NCBI GenBank assembly: GCA_024279135.1
Contig: JAJRRU010000003.1
Span: 1-64,000, forward strand
Length of the DNA stretch: 64,000 bases
DNA from: Alphaproteobacteria bacterium
GTDB lineage: Bacteria; Pseudomonadota; Alphaproteobacteria; Rhodospirillales; Casp-alpha2
Direction of reading: 5' to 3'
Shown here: one piece after another, positions 16,696 through 24,281 of the stretch
How the letters are laid out: the number at the start of each line of letters is the position of its first letter
Position numbering within the stretch: the first letter of the stretch is position 1
The notes under the pieces: model-generated
Databases searched by the model: none
Seen by the model: only the letters and a program-made list of their open reading frames with translations
Told to the model about the DNA's origin: nothing
Program-made: the position numbers and the translations under genes

Positions 16696-19131
16696 TTAGC
16701 TCCGAAGCCTTTCGTTCTGTGGGTCAAACGGGCTTTCTTCGATCACCGTTGCGCGGTGCATGGTACCCAGTATCTCGATTTCCAGTTCCGTACCCAGGAC
16801 CGCCAGGTCCGGTTTGATCATGGCCAGGGCGATGGTTTTGCCCAGCCGGGGGCCATAGTTGCCCGAGGTAGCCCGTCCGACCACTTGAGCGTTGTGATAC
16901 AAGGGATTGCTGCCCAGCGGGTCGGCATCGGTTATGTCGTGGACTTCCAGGGTGGCGAAGGCATTCTCGAACCCCTTGGCCTGCCAAGCCAGCAGCGCGT
17001 CACGGCCGATAAAGTCACCCTTGTCGGGGTGGATAAACCGATCAAGGGCCGACTCGTAGGCCGAATATTCGATGGACATTTCCGTGCCCACCATGCGGTA
17101 GGATTTCTCGATGCGTAACATGTCCATGGCCCGGATGCCAAAGGGCTTGATGTCGAGGTCTTTACCGGCGGCCATCACGGCGTCAAAAATGTGGTTCTGA
17201 TATTCCATGGGATGATGCAATTCCCAACCCAGTTCGCCAATGTAATTGACCCGCACCGCCAGTGCCGGGGCGAATTTGACATTGATCTGTTGTGCACTCA
17301 GCCATGGGAAAGCCTTGTTGGAGAAATCAGTTTGGGAAACCCGCTCCATCAGGTCGCGGGATCTTGGCCCGGCGATGACCAGCACACCGTACTGGTTGGT
17401 AATATCCTGGAAGGTAACCGAGCGGTCGTCGGGCAGGTGTTTTTTGATCCAGTCCTGATCAAGCCGCGCCAGTGCTCCGGCGGAAACACAATAGAAGCTG
17501 TCTTCGGTCTCGCGAATGACCGTAAATTCGGAATGTACACCGCCGCGGGTATTAAGAGCGTGACACAGGGCTACCCGGCCTATTTTTTTGGAGATCTTGT
17601 TGGCCAGTAGGTTATCCAGGAAGGCTTCCGCACCGGGCCCGGAAATGCGTGATTTGGCAAACGCCGTCATGTCTAGAATGCCGACGTGTTCTGATACGTG
17701 TTTTGCTTCATTAACCGAATGCTGCCACCAGGCCGAGCGGCGGAAGGAAAAATCATCGACCGCCTCGACGCCTTCAGGCGCGAACCAGTTGGCCCGTTCC
17801 CAGCCGAATTTTTGGCCAAACACCGCGCCGAGAGCTTTCAGGCGATCATAACAGGGTGCCGTGCGCAAGGCTCGCGCCACCGGGCGTTCTTCATCGGGAA
17901 AGTGGGTGACGAACACGTGGGCGTAGGTTTCCTCGTTCTTGGCTTGCAGGTAGGCCTTGGTGCAATAATCGCCAAACCGCCGGGGATCGACCCCCAGCAT
18001 ATCGACCGTGGGCTCACCATCGACGATCCATTCGGCAAGCTGCCAGCCCGCACCACCGGCCGCGGTAATGCCGAAACTGTGGCCTTCGTTGAGCCAGAAA
18101 TTACGCTTGTCCCAGGCCGGGCCAATAATAGGGTTGCCATCGGGGGTGTAGGCGATGGCACCGTTGTAGACTTTTTTAACGCCGACTTCGGCAAAAGCCG
18201 GAACCCGGTTCATGGCGGCCTCGATGTAGGGCTCCAATCGGTCCAGGTCTTCCTGAAACAATTCATACTCACAATCATCACTGGGGCCGTTCACGTAACA
18301 ACACGGTGCGCCGACTTCGTACGGTCCCAGGATCAGCCCACCGGCTTCCTCGCGCATGTACCAGCCGCCGTCAGCTTCGCGCAATACACCCATTTCGGGC
18401 AGCCCGGCCTTGTGGCGTTCAACAATTTCAGGCACTGGCTCGGTCACGATGAATTGGTGTTCCACCGGGATAACCGGGATGTCCAGACCGACCATTTCCC
18501 CGGTCTTGCGGGCAAAGTTCCCGGTTGCCGAGACAACATGCTCACAGGTGATCTGGCCTTTGTCGGTGGTCACGACCCATTCGCCGTTGGGCTTCTGGTC
18601 GATGGCGGTCACGGTGGTATGGCGGTAAATCTCGGCGCCACGATCACGCGCCCCTTTGGCAAATGCCTGGGTCAGATCGGCGGGCTGTACGTAGCCGTCA
18701 TCGGGATGAACCAGTGCTCCAACCAACCCGTCTGTATTACACAGGGGCCATAATTCCTTGATCTCATCGGGGCTGATGAAGTTGAAGTTTACGCCGATGG
18801 TCTGGGCCACACCGGCATACTGATGATATTCATCCATGCGGTCCCGGTTCATGGCCAGACGGATATTGCCGACGGTCTTCAGGCCCACATTCAGGCCGGT
18901 TTCCTGTTCAAGGGAATTATAGAGATTGACGGAATATTGATGGATCTGGCCGACACTGTAGCTCATGTTAAACAGCGGCAGTAAGCCTGCTGCGTGCCAG
19001 GTGGAACCGGAAGTGAGTTCTTTGCGTTCGATCAGGACGACATCACTCCAGCCCTTCTTGGCCAGATGGTACAAGGTGCCCACACCGACAACCCCGCCCC
19101 CGATAACAACAACCCGTGCCTGTGTTTTCAT
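16696..19131 (-). CDS. Dimethylglycine/sarcosine dehydrogenase-like flavoprotein with GcvT-type folate domain
   Basis: 811 aa. Residues 1-400 are a DAO-family FAD domain with the dinucleotide motif VVVIGGGVVGVGTLYHL and the STWHAAG motif (His46), where dimethylglycine dehydrogenase carries covalent FAD. From about residue 430 to the end is a GcvT/aminomethyltransferase region that binds THF (VRVNYIGELGWELHHP, ending with a barrel). Family reaction: oxidative N-demethylation of dimethylglycine or sarcosine, forming methylene-THF and reducing ETF. The ETF genes lie directly upstream on the same strand, supporting that electron route. The AGGGGGC ribosome site is strong. The exact substrate is not readable from sequence. 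Confidence 0.9.
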   Translation of the reverse strand: MKTQARVVVIGGGVVGVGTLYHLAKKGWSDVVLIERKELTSGSTWHAAGLLPLFNMSYSVGQIHQYSVNLYNSLEQETGLNVGLKTVGNIRLAMNRDRMDEYHQYAGVAQTIGVNFNFISPDEIKELWPLCNTDGLVGALVHPDDGYVQPADLTQAFAKGARDRGAEIYRHTTVTAIDQKPNGEWVVTTDKGQITCEHVVSATGNFARKTGEMVGLDIPVIPVEHQFIVTEPVPEIVERHKAGLPEMGVLREADGGWYMREEAGGLILGPYEVGAPCCYVNGPSDDCEYELFQEDLDRLEPYIEAAMNRVPAFAEVGVKKVYNGAIAYTPDGNPIIGPAWDKRNFWLNEGHSFGITAAGGAGWQLAEWIVDGEPTVDMLGVDPRRFGDYCTKAYLQAKNEETYAHVFVTHFPDEERPVARALRTAPCYDRLKALGAVFGQKFGWERANWFAPEGVEAVDDFSFRRSAWWQHSVNEAKHVSEHVGILDMTAFAKSRISGPGAEAFLDNLLANKISKKIGRVALCHALNTRGGVHSEFTVIRETEDSFYCVSAGALARLDQDWIKKHLPDDRSVTFQDITNQYGVLVIAGPRSRDLMERVSQTDFSNKAFPWLSAQQINVKFAPALAVRVNYIGELGWELHHPMEYQNHIFDAVMAAGKDLDIKPFGIRAMDMLRIEKSYRMVGTEMSIEYSAYESALDRFIHPDKGDFIGRDALLAWQAKGFENAFATLEVHDITDADPLGSNPLYHNAQVVGRATSGNYGPRLGKTIALAMIKPDLAVLGTELEIEILGTMHRATVIEESPFDPQNERLRS

Positions 19132-19281
19132 AACGTGCCCCCTGATCCAGTTCGTTTATATACAGCCTCTTCACATTCATAGCTAATAGAGGTCAATATA
19201 GCGCGATACTTGGCGCAAATCGACGAAGAATATTCTGTCTCCGTCGCTATTTCGCACATCAGGCAGCGGTTGTGCTCGGGC

Positions 19282-20214
19282 TTACCCCAGTTCTTTGTCC
19301 AGTTCCGGGATGGCATCGAACAAATCGGCGACCAGACCGTAGTCTGCGACCTGAAAAATCGGTGCTTCGGCATCATTGTTGATGGCGACGATGACCTTGG
19401 AGTCTTTCATGCCAGCCAGATGCTGAATGGCACCGGAAATACCCACTGCGATGTACAGATCGGGTGCCACGACCTTGCCGGTCTGGCCGACCTGAAAGTC
19501 GTTGGGAACATATCCGGCATCGACGGCGGCACGTGAAGCCCCGACGGCGGCGTTCAGCTTGTCGGCAATGGATTCCAGCATGGTGAAGTTGTCGCCCGAC
19601 TTCATGCCCCGGCCACCGGAGATGACGACCTTTGCGGTGGTCAGTTCGGGACGGTCAGAGCTGCTGACCTGTTGGTCAATGAATGTGGACTTGCCCGCAT
19701 CGCCGGTTCCTTCGATGGTCTCAATACTGGCTGAACCACCTTGAGCGTCAACGGCTTCGAAAGATGTGGCGCGAATGGTGATTAACTTGATGGCATCGGA
19801 TGAGCGGACAGTTGCCATGGCGTTACCCGCATAGATCGGGCGCACGAAGGTCTCGTTGTCGAGCACCTCGGTTATCTCGGAGACTTGCTGGACATCGAGC
19901 AGGGCGGCGGCCCGTGGCATAATATTCTTACCCGCCGTGGTCGCAGCCGCCAGCACATGGCTGTAGCCGCTCGCAAGTTTGACGATAAGCGGGGCGACGT
20001 TTTCGGCGATGCCGTGGGCATATTCCGGCGCGTCAGCCTTCAATACCGTGGTAATGCCGGGGATATTGGCGGCTTCACCTGCCACACTGTCACAATCGCT
20101 GCCTGCCACCAAGATATGGATATCGCCCGAAAATTGGTTGGCAGCGGAAATGGCGTTGAACGTGGCGCTGCTTAGCGTCGCGTTGTCGTGTTCTGCAATT
20201 ACAAGAATACTCAT
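19282..20214 (-). CDS. etfA: Electron transfer flavoprotein alpha subunit
   Basis: 310 aa. The N-terminal domain starts [11 protein letters not shown]. The C-terminal FAD-binding domain shows [15 protein letters not shown], the [27 protein letters not shown] signature in two parts, and [12 protein letters not shown]. It carries electrons from the neighbouring DMGDH-like dehydrogenase to ETF:quinone oxidoreductase (not in the window). It overlaps etfB by the shared TGATG, giving coupled translation. Because it is tied to the C1 cluster it may be a dedicated ETF separate from the one used in fatty-acid oxidation. Confidence 0.96.
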   Translation of the reverse strand: MSILVIAEHDNATLSSATFNAISAANQFSGDIHILVAGSDCDSVAGEAANIPGITTVLKADAPEYAHGIAENVAPLIVKLASGYSHVLAAATTAGKNIMPRAAALLDVQQVSEITEVLDNETFVRPIYAGNAMATVRSSDAIKLITIRATSFEAVDAQGGSASIETIEGTGDAGKSTFIDQQVSSSDRPELTTAKVVISGGRGMKSGDNFTMLESIADKLNAAVGASRAAVDAGYVPNDFQVGQTGKVVAPDLYIAVGISGAIQHLAGMKDSKVIVAINNDAEAPIFQVADYGLVADLFDAIPELDKELG

Positions 20215-20963
20215 CAGATTACCTTCGCTTCATTACGCAGTTTGTCGACCAGTTCAGTAACGTCGGCGACGATGATGCCGGCGTCACGCGCCGGGGGTTC
20301 GTCGACCTTGACTACCATGACCCGTGGCGTGACATCGACGTTGAGGTCTGCCGGGGTTACGGTATCGAGCGGTTTGCGTTTAGCCTTCATGATATTGGGC
20401 AGACTGGCGTAACGTGGATCGTTAAGGCGCAGATCTACGGTTAATACGGCGGGCAGGCTCATGGACAGTGTTTCCAGCCCGGCGTCAACCTCGCGCACAA
20501 CGCGTAATGTTCCGTCATTATTTTCGATCTTTGAGGCGAAAGCTCCCTGTGGCCAGTCGAGCAGAGCTGCCAGCATCTGTCCGGTCTGGTTATTGTCACC
20601 GTCGATGGCCTGCTTGCCCATCAGGACAATGCCGGGGTCTTCTTTGTCGACCACGGCTTTCAGTAATTTGGCAACACTAAGCGGTTCGAGTGCCACATCA
20701 GTCTCAATCAGGATTGCCCGGTCCGCACCCATGGCCAAGCCCGTTCGCAGGGTTTCCTGAGCCTGTGTGGTGCCTGCGGCAACGACGATCACTTCCTCGG
20801 CACTGCCGGATTCTCTCATGCGAATTGCCTCTTCGACGGCAATTTCACAAAAAGGGTTCATGGCCATCTTGACGTTGTTTGTTTCAACACCGCTCTGATC
20901 GGCTTTAACGCGAACCTTGATGTTGGCATCGATCACGCGTTTAACAGGAACTAGAACTTTCAT
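20214..20963 (-). CDS. etfB: Electron transfer flavoprotein beta subunit
   Basis: 249 aa, normal length. It opens with [19 protein letters not shown] and carries the ETF-beta signature: the [15 protein letters not shown] segment near residue 36, the [20 protein letters not shown] segment near 115, and the [20 protein letters not shown] region near 175 that contributes to ETF:dehydrogenase contact. It is the first gene of the large minus-strand operon that continues into the DMGDH-like, corrinoid and folate genes. The 387-bp divergent region upstream separates it from the MttB-family gene. Confidence 0.96.
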   Translation of the reverse strand: MKVLVPVKRVIDANIKVRVKADQSGVETNNVKMAMNPFCEIAVEEAIRMRESGSAEEVIVVAAGTTQAQETLRTGLAMGADRAILIETDVALEPLSVAKLLKAVVDKEDPGIVLMGKQAIDGDNNQTGQMLAALLDWPQGAFASKIENNDGTLRVVREVDAGLETLSMSLPAVLTVDLRLNDPRYASLPNIMKAKRKPLDTVTPADLNVDVTPRVMVVKVDEPPARDAGIIVADVTELVDKLRNEAKVI

Positions 20964-21004
20964 CGTTCATCCACATATTTAAATTGGTGACAAAATTGTC
21001 TGAA

Positions 21005-21034
21005 AAACACAACGCCAGATAGGATGTTGTGTTT
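21005..21034 (-). promoter_or_regulatory. Leader hairpin upstream of etfB
   Basis: AAACACAAC (21005-21013) pairs perfectly with GTTGTGTTT (21026-21034), with a 12-nt loop. Read on the minus strand it ends in five T residues, so it resembles a weak attenuator about 40 nt before the etfB start. It could equally be an operator. AT-rich and not strongly stable. Confidence 0.35.
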
Positions 21035-21268
21035 CGGATTTTGTATATTTTCGGGTGATATGGTCAAAGGTGATTTCCGATTTAGAATACTCCCGCCAGA
21101 TCCTCCGTAAATCGGTGGGAACCCTAGGAGCAAATCTTCTACAAAGCCAGCTTATTTTCGACGTGATGTATAATATTAACGACTGATTTTACACGTTTTG
21201 TCATCTGAGCCCGAGATCATGGCGTTTGTAGAAAAAATTATGGCGGGGATGGAGCAGTGAACACTGAA

Positions 21269-21346
21269 ATCAGGTGTAAGGGTGAACCAGTATTGGCACT
21301 GGATATGACATGCAACGAAGCCATGTCGATTACCTGATAGGGAGGT
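21269..21346 (+). promoter_or_regulatory. Candidate structured leader (three-way junction) ending at the MttB ribosome site
   Basis: Outer stem ATCAGGT (21269-21275) with ACCTGAT (21332-21338). Inside it are hairpin CCAGT/ACTGG (21287-21291 and 21298-21302) and hairpin GACATG/CATGTC (21307-21312 and 21322-21327). The outer stem closes two bases before the GGGAGG ribosome site. The layout is that of a cis-regulatory RNA controlling translation. It matches no riboswitch class I recognise. Stems are short, so chance pairing is possible. Confidence 0.4.
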
Positions 21347-21350
21347 ATCT

Positions 21351-22916
21351 ATGAGCAATCCGGAAGAAACGGAACGTCTTGCTAAATTGGTAAGAAAATC
21401 GGCACGAGGCGGACGAAAGTCTCGCCGGACTCGAGAGGTAACCGTAGCCCCGAAAGGACCAGCCTATATTACGCGAAAAATTCCGCTGATGGAAATGTGT
21501 GACGAAGAAGGCTTGCTGATCCTCGAAGCTAATATCGACAAGGTGCTGGCAGAAACCGGCATTGAATTTCGCGAAGACGCTGAAGTTCTCGAAATCTGGA
21601 AACAGGCCGGTGCCTCTGTCGATGGTGAGCGGGTGCGCTTTCCCAAAGGTATGTTGCGCGAAATTTTAAAAACAGCCCCCGGCGAGTTCACCCAGCATGC
21701 CCGAAACCCGGCCAATAATGTACAAATCGGCGGCAACAACACGGTATTTGCGCCGGTTTATGGTCCGCCCTTCATTTATAATCAGGACGAAGGCCGCCGC
21801 TATGGCACCATCGAGGATTTCCAGAATTTTGTGAAACTGGCCTATATGTCACCCAGTATCCATCATTCCGGTGGAACCGTTTGCGAGCCTTGCGACCTGC
21901 CGGTCAACAAACGCCATTTCGAGATGGTTTATAGCCATATGCGCTATTCGGACAAACCCTATATGGGTTCGGTTACGGCGGCTGAGCGGGCCCAGGATAC
22001 CGATGACATGAGCAAGATTTTATTTGGTGAAGAGTTTGTAGACAAAAACACCGTATGTCTCAGCCTGATCAATGCCAACTCGCCCCTGACCTTTGATGAT
22101 ACCATGCTCGGTGCATTGAAGGTTTATGCCCGCAATAATCAGGCCTGCATCGTTACACCTTTTGTAATTGCCGGAGCCATGTCACCGGTATCACCTGCCG
22201 GAACCCTGGTTCAGGCTTTTGCCGAAGGCATGGCGGGAACGGCCCTGACACAGCTATTACGCCCCGGCGTGCCGGTTGTTCTGGGGTTGTTTTCCAGCTC
22301 CATGTCCATGCGTTCCGGCGCACCGACGTTTGGTACGCCCGAGCCCACCGTGGTTATTGCCACAGCGGCCCAACTGGCACGCCGGCTTGGCCTGCCATTT
22401 CGCTCCGGCGGCTCGTTATGCACGTCCAAGATTCCCGATGCCCAGGCCGCCTATGAAACCTTAAGCTCGCTCTGGCCCGCGGTCATGTGTGGGGTAAACT
22501 TCGTGCTCCATGGTGCTGGCTGGCTCGAAGGCGGGCTGGTCTCGGGCTATGAGAAGTTCATCATGGACGCCGATCAGCTCGGTATGTTGCAGAAACTGTC
22601 ACAGGGTTTGGACATGTCGCAGGAAGCCCAGGCAATGGACGCCATCGAAGAGGTCGGCCCCGGAAATCACTATCTGGACTGTGCCCATACCATGCGAAAT
22701 TATGAAACCGCATTTTACGACTCCAAGGTCGCTGATTATGGTTCTTTTGAACAATGGGAATCCGAAGGCTCACTGGATGCCGCAACACGGGCCAACCGTA
22801 TCTATAAAACCATGTTGGCAGACTACCAGGCCCCGACCATCGATCCCGCCATTGATGAGGCTTTGCGTGAATTTATTGAAAAACGTAAAAGCAGTTTTCC
22901 CGATGCTAATTACTGA
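21351..22916 (+). CDS. MttB-superfamily methyltransferase lacking pyrrolysine (glycine betaine methyltransferase-like)
   Basis: 521 aa. It is collinear with the trimethylamine methyltransferase superfamily: LMEMCDEEGLLILEANIDKVL near the start, GTIEDFQNFVKLAYMSPSIH around residue 160, the GSVTAAERAQD segment, then ANSPLTFDDTMLGALKVYA and a glycine-rich C-terminal barrel (LHGAGWLEGGL). There is no in-frame TAG, so unlike archaeal MttB it has no pyrrolysine; it belongs with the MtgB-type enzymes that demethylate quaternary amines. The N-terminal 36 residues are basic (LVRKSARGGRKSRRTR). It is divergent from the etf-corrinoid operon and has a strong GGGAGG site. Glycine betaine is the best substrate guess given the DMGDH-like partner; carnitine-type or proline betaine are alternatives. 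Confidence 0.9.
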   Translation: MSNPEETERLAKLVRKSARGGRKSRRTREVTVAPKGPAYITRKIPLMEMCDEEGLLILEANIDKVLAETGIEFREDAEVLEIWKQAGASVDGERVRFPKGMLREILKTAPGEFTQHARNPANNVQIGGNNTVFAPVYGPPFIYNQDEGRRYGTIEDFQNFVKLAYMSPSIHHSGGTVCEPCDLPVNKRHFEMVYSHMRYSDKPYMGSVTAAERAQDTDDMSKILFGEEFVDKNTVCLSLINANSPLTFDDTMLGALKVYARNNQACIVTPFVIAGAMSPVSPAGTLVQAFAEGMAGTALTQLLRPGVPVVLGLFSSSMSMRSGAPTFGTPEPTVVIATAAQLARRLGLPFRSGGSLCTSKIPDAQAAYETLSSLWPAVMCGVNFVLHGAGWLEGGLVSGYEKFIMDADQLGMLQKLSQGLDMSQEAQAMDAIEEVGPGNHYLDCAHTMRNYETAFYDSKVADYGSFEQWESEGSLDAATRANRIYKTMLADYQAPTIDPAIDEALREFIEKRKSSFPDANY

Positions 22917-22975
22917 CCTGTCGCAGTGTTTCGTATAGACTTGAGTCTGAAATCCAAACGCAAAAGGAGAACGTC

Positions 22976-23377
22976 ATGACAATTGGAGGTCTGCCCATAA
23001 CGGGACTGTATGCCGGCATTCTGGGACTTTTTGTAATACCCTTGAGTATTCATGTCGTGTTGAACCGCTACCGGGCCAAAATTGGCATCTTCGATGGCGG
23101 TGATGAGCAATTGGGTAAGGCGATCCGGGTACATGGTAATTTTACCGAGCATGTGCCGCTGGCGTTAATTGTAATGATCCTTGCCGAACTGAATGACGGT
23201 TCACAGGAAATGATGCATTCCCTGGGCCTGTTGCTGGTCGGTTCACGAATGTTTCATGTCTATGGTTTGTCCATGTCGGCCGGGCAATCGGTCGGGCGGT
23301 TTGCCGGGGTCTTGGGGACCTGGACCGTCATTGCCGTGAGCAGCGGTTATTGTGTCAGCCGGTTTATCGGCTATTAG
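22976..23377 (+). CDS. MAPEG-family membrane protein
   Basis: 133 aa with about four membrane helices. The family features are the RVHGNFTEHVPLALI segment near residue 50 and the LLVGSRMFHVYGLS segment near 85. MAPEG proteins include membrane glutathione transferases and peroxidases; many bacterial members are uncharacterised. It starts 59 bp after the MttB-family gene with an AGGAGA site, so the two may be co-transcribed, but no clear functional link to methyl transfer is visible. Confidence 0.87.
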   Translation: MTIGGLPITGLYAGILGLFVIPLSIHVVLNRYRAKIGIFDGGDEQLGKAIRVHGNFTEHVPLALIVMILAELNDGSQEMMHSLGLLLVGSRMFHVYGLSMSAGQSVGRFAGVLGTWTVIAVSSGYCVSRFIGY

Positions 23378-23395
23378 AGTTATCGGCTATTAGAG
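23364..23395 (+). repeat. Exact 16-bp tandem duplication across a stop codon
   Basis: TTATCGGCTATTAGAG occurs twice back to back (23364-23379 and 23380-23395). The first copy contains the last codons and TAG stop of the MAPEG gene. The copies are identical, so the duplication is recent or selected. Confidence 0.9.
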
Positions 23396-23566
23396 TCCGC
23401 CAGCATTGGCCATAAAGGTCAATATTAAGCTATGCGTTTATTGCAATGCTGCATCGCAATATCTCTGCTACATTTTTATTTTCAAAGGCGTATCATGTTT
23501 CCTGTACCCGATGTAGGGGTGACTTTATTTAGATTAAAGTCGTAGAATTTATAGAGGACACAGGTT

Positions 23567-24151
23567 ATGTGGAAAGAAGATATCAGAGTATTAAGCGTCG
23601 TTGAACAGTCAAATTCAGTGGGCCAGTCCGGTTATACCTGGGAAGGTATCGAACAGGAAATTCAGCACGCTCGCAGCCTTCGTGGGGAAGCCCTTGCTAA
23701 ACTTTTTAGCAATATCGCCGGGTATGTGAGCAAATCCGTGATGCGTTGGAACGAGCGCCGTATTGCTTACCGGGAACTGTCCAGCATGGATGATTATCTC
23801 TTGAAGGATATCGGGGTGTCGCGTCTTGACATTGAGACCGTTATCTATAGTGGCAGGAATGGCACTCCTCTGTTCCTCGTACCGTTTATCGCACTTGGTA
23901 AATTAACCGTTGTTGTCGCCAAAGCCGTCGAGAGATGGAACGAACGCCGTCATGTATACTGGGAACTGTCCACTATGGATGACCGGATTCTGGCCGATAT
24001 TGGTATTGCCCGTTCTGAAATCGAAGCAATCGCCTTTTGTGGCAAGGTTCGTAAACCCTATGTGCACAAACCGGTAAGCGCAGGTACCCTTCGTTCAGGC
24101 GAAGTATCCGGTGTCGCTTCAAATCAGGATGTTGCCCACCGCGCAGCGTAA
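23567..24151 (+). CDS. Protein with two DUF1127 motifs
   Basis: 194 aa. Two copies of the DUF1127 signature occur: RWNERRIAYRELSSMDDYLLKDIG near residue 60 in two parts, and RWNERRHVYWELSTMDDRILADIG near residue 125. Each continues into an SR/AR-x-(D/E)-I-E segment. DUF1127 proteins are usually single-motif, 45-75 aa; some small ones bind RNA or affect phosphate and C1 or nitrogen metabolism in alphaproteobacteria. The first 40 residues are unlike either repeat. A GAGGAC ribosome site precedes the ATG and a strong terminator follows, so it is probably a single-gene transcript. Confidence 0.85.
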   Translation: MWKEDIRVLSVVEQSNSVGQSGYTWEGIEQEIQHARSLRGEALAKLFSNIAGYVSKSVMRWNERRIAYRELSSMDDYLLKDIGVSRLDIETVIYSGRNGTPLFLVPFIALGKLTVVVAKAVERWNERRHVYWELSTMDDRILADIGIARSEIEAIAFCGKVRKPYVHKPVSAGTLRSGEVSGVASNQDVAHRAA

Positions 24152-24174
24152 TTACCACCGCGCAGAGTAATTAA
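24137..24174 (+). repeat. Near-exact 19-bp tandem duplication across a stop codon
   Basis: CACCGCGCAGCGTAATTAC (24137-24155) is followed directly by a copy with 17 of 19 identical bases (24156-24174). The first unit includes the TAA stop of the double-DUF1127 gene. Confidence 0.85.
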
Positions 24175-24195
24175 CGGGTTAACGCCCGTCCTGTA

Positions 24196-24236
24196 CACGA
24201 AAATCAGGCAGTTCATACGGGCTGCCTTTTTTCGTG
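24196..24236 (+). terminator. Rho-independent terminator after the double-DUF1127 gene
   Basis: AGGCAG (24206-24211) pairs with CTGCCT (24222-24227), and the stem continues through CACGAAAA (24196-24203) with TTTTCGTG (24229-24236). A T-run follows the inner stem on the plus strand and an A-rich flank makes it work in both directions, so it can also serve the convergent PhnD-like gene. Confidence 0.85.
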
Positions 24237-24281
24237 GGTTGGTTTGTTCAACAGGGTGAACCCGTACGGGCAATTGCTGGG

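Larger units (their letters stand above)
20964..21350. other. 387-bp divergent intergenic region between etfB and the MttB-family gene
   Basis: No ORF of note. It holds a 9-bp perfect hairpin (21005-21034), a GACAA-AA-TTGTC dyad at 20989-21000, a TATAAT hexamer at 21169-21174 pointing toward the MttB gene without a convincing -35 box, a three-way-junction-like stem set (21269-21338), and a GGGAGG ribosome site at 21340-21345. It is the probable control region for both arms of the methyl-transfer cluster. Confidence 0.6.

Noticed and set aside
17698-18753. 351-codon plus-strand ORF
   Set aside because: Fully antisense to the DMGDH-like flavoprotein, whose motifs are unmistakable.
20964-21350. 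Cobalamin, SAM or glycine riboswitch in the cluster control region
   Set aside because: I looked for their conserved core sequences and did not find them; the stems seen do not fit those classes.
21351-22916. Possible pyrrolysine-containing MttB
   Set aside because: The frame is open without any internal TAG, so no amber readthrough is needed; trimethylamine specificity should not be assumed.
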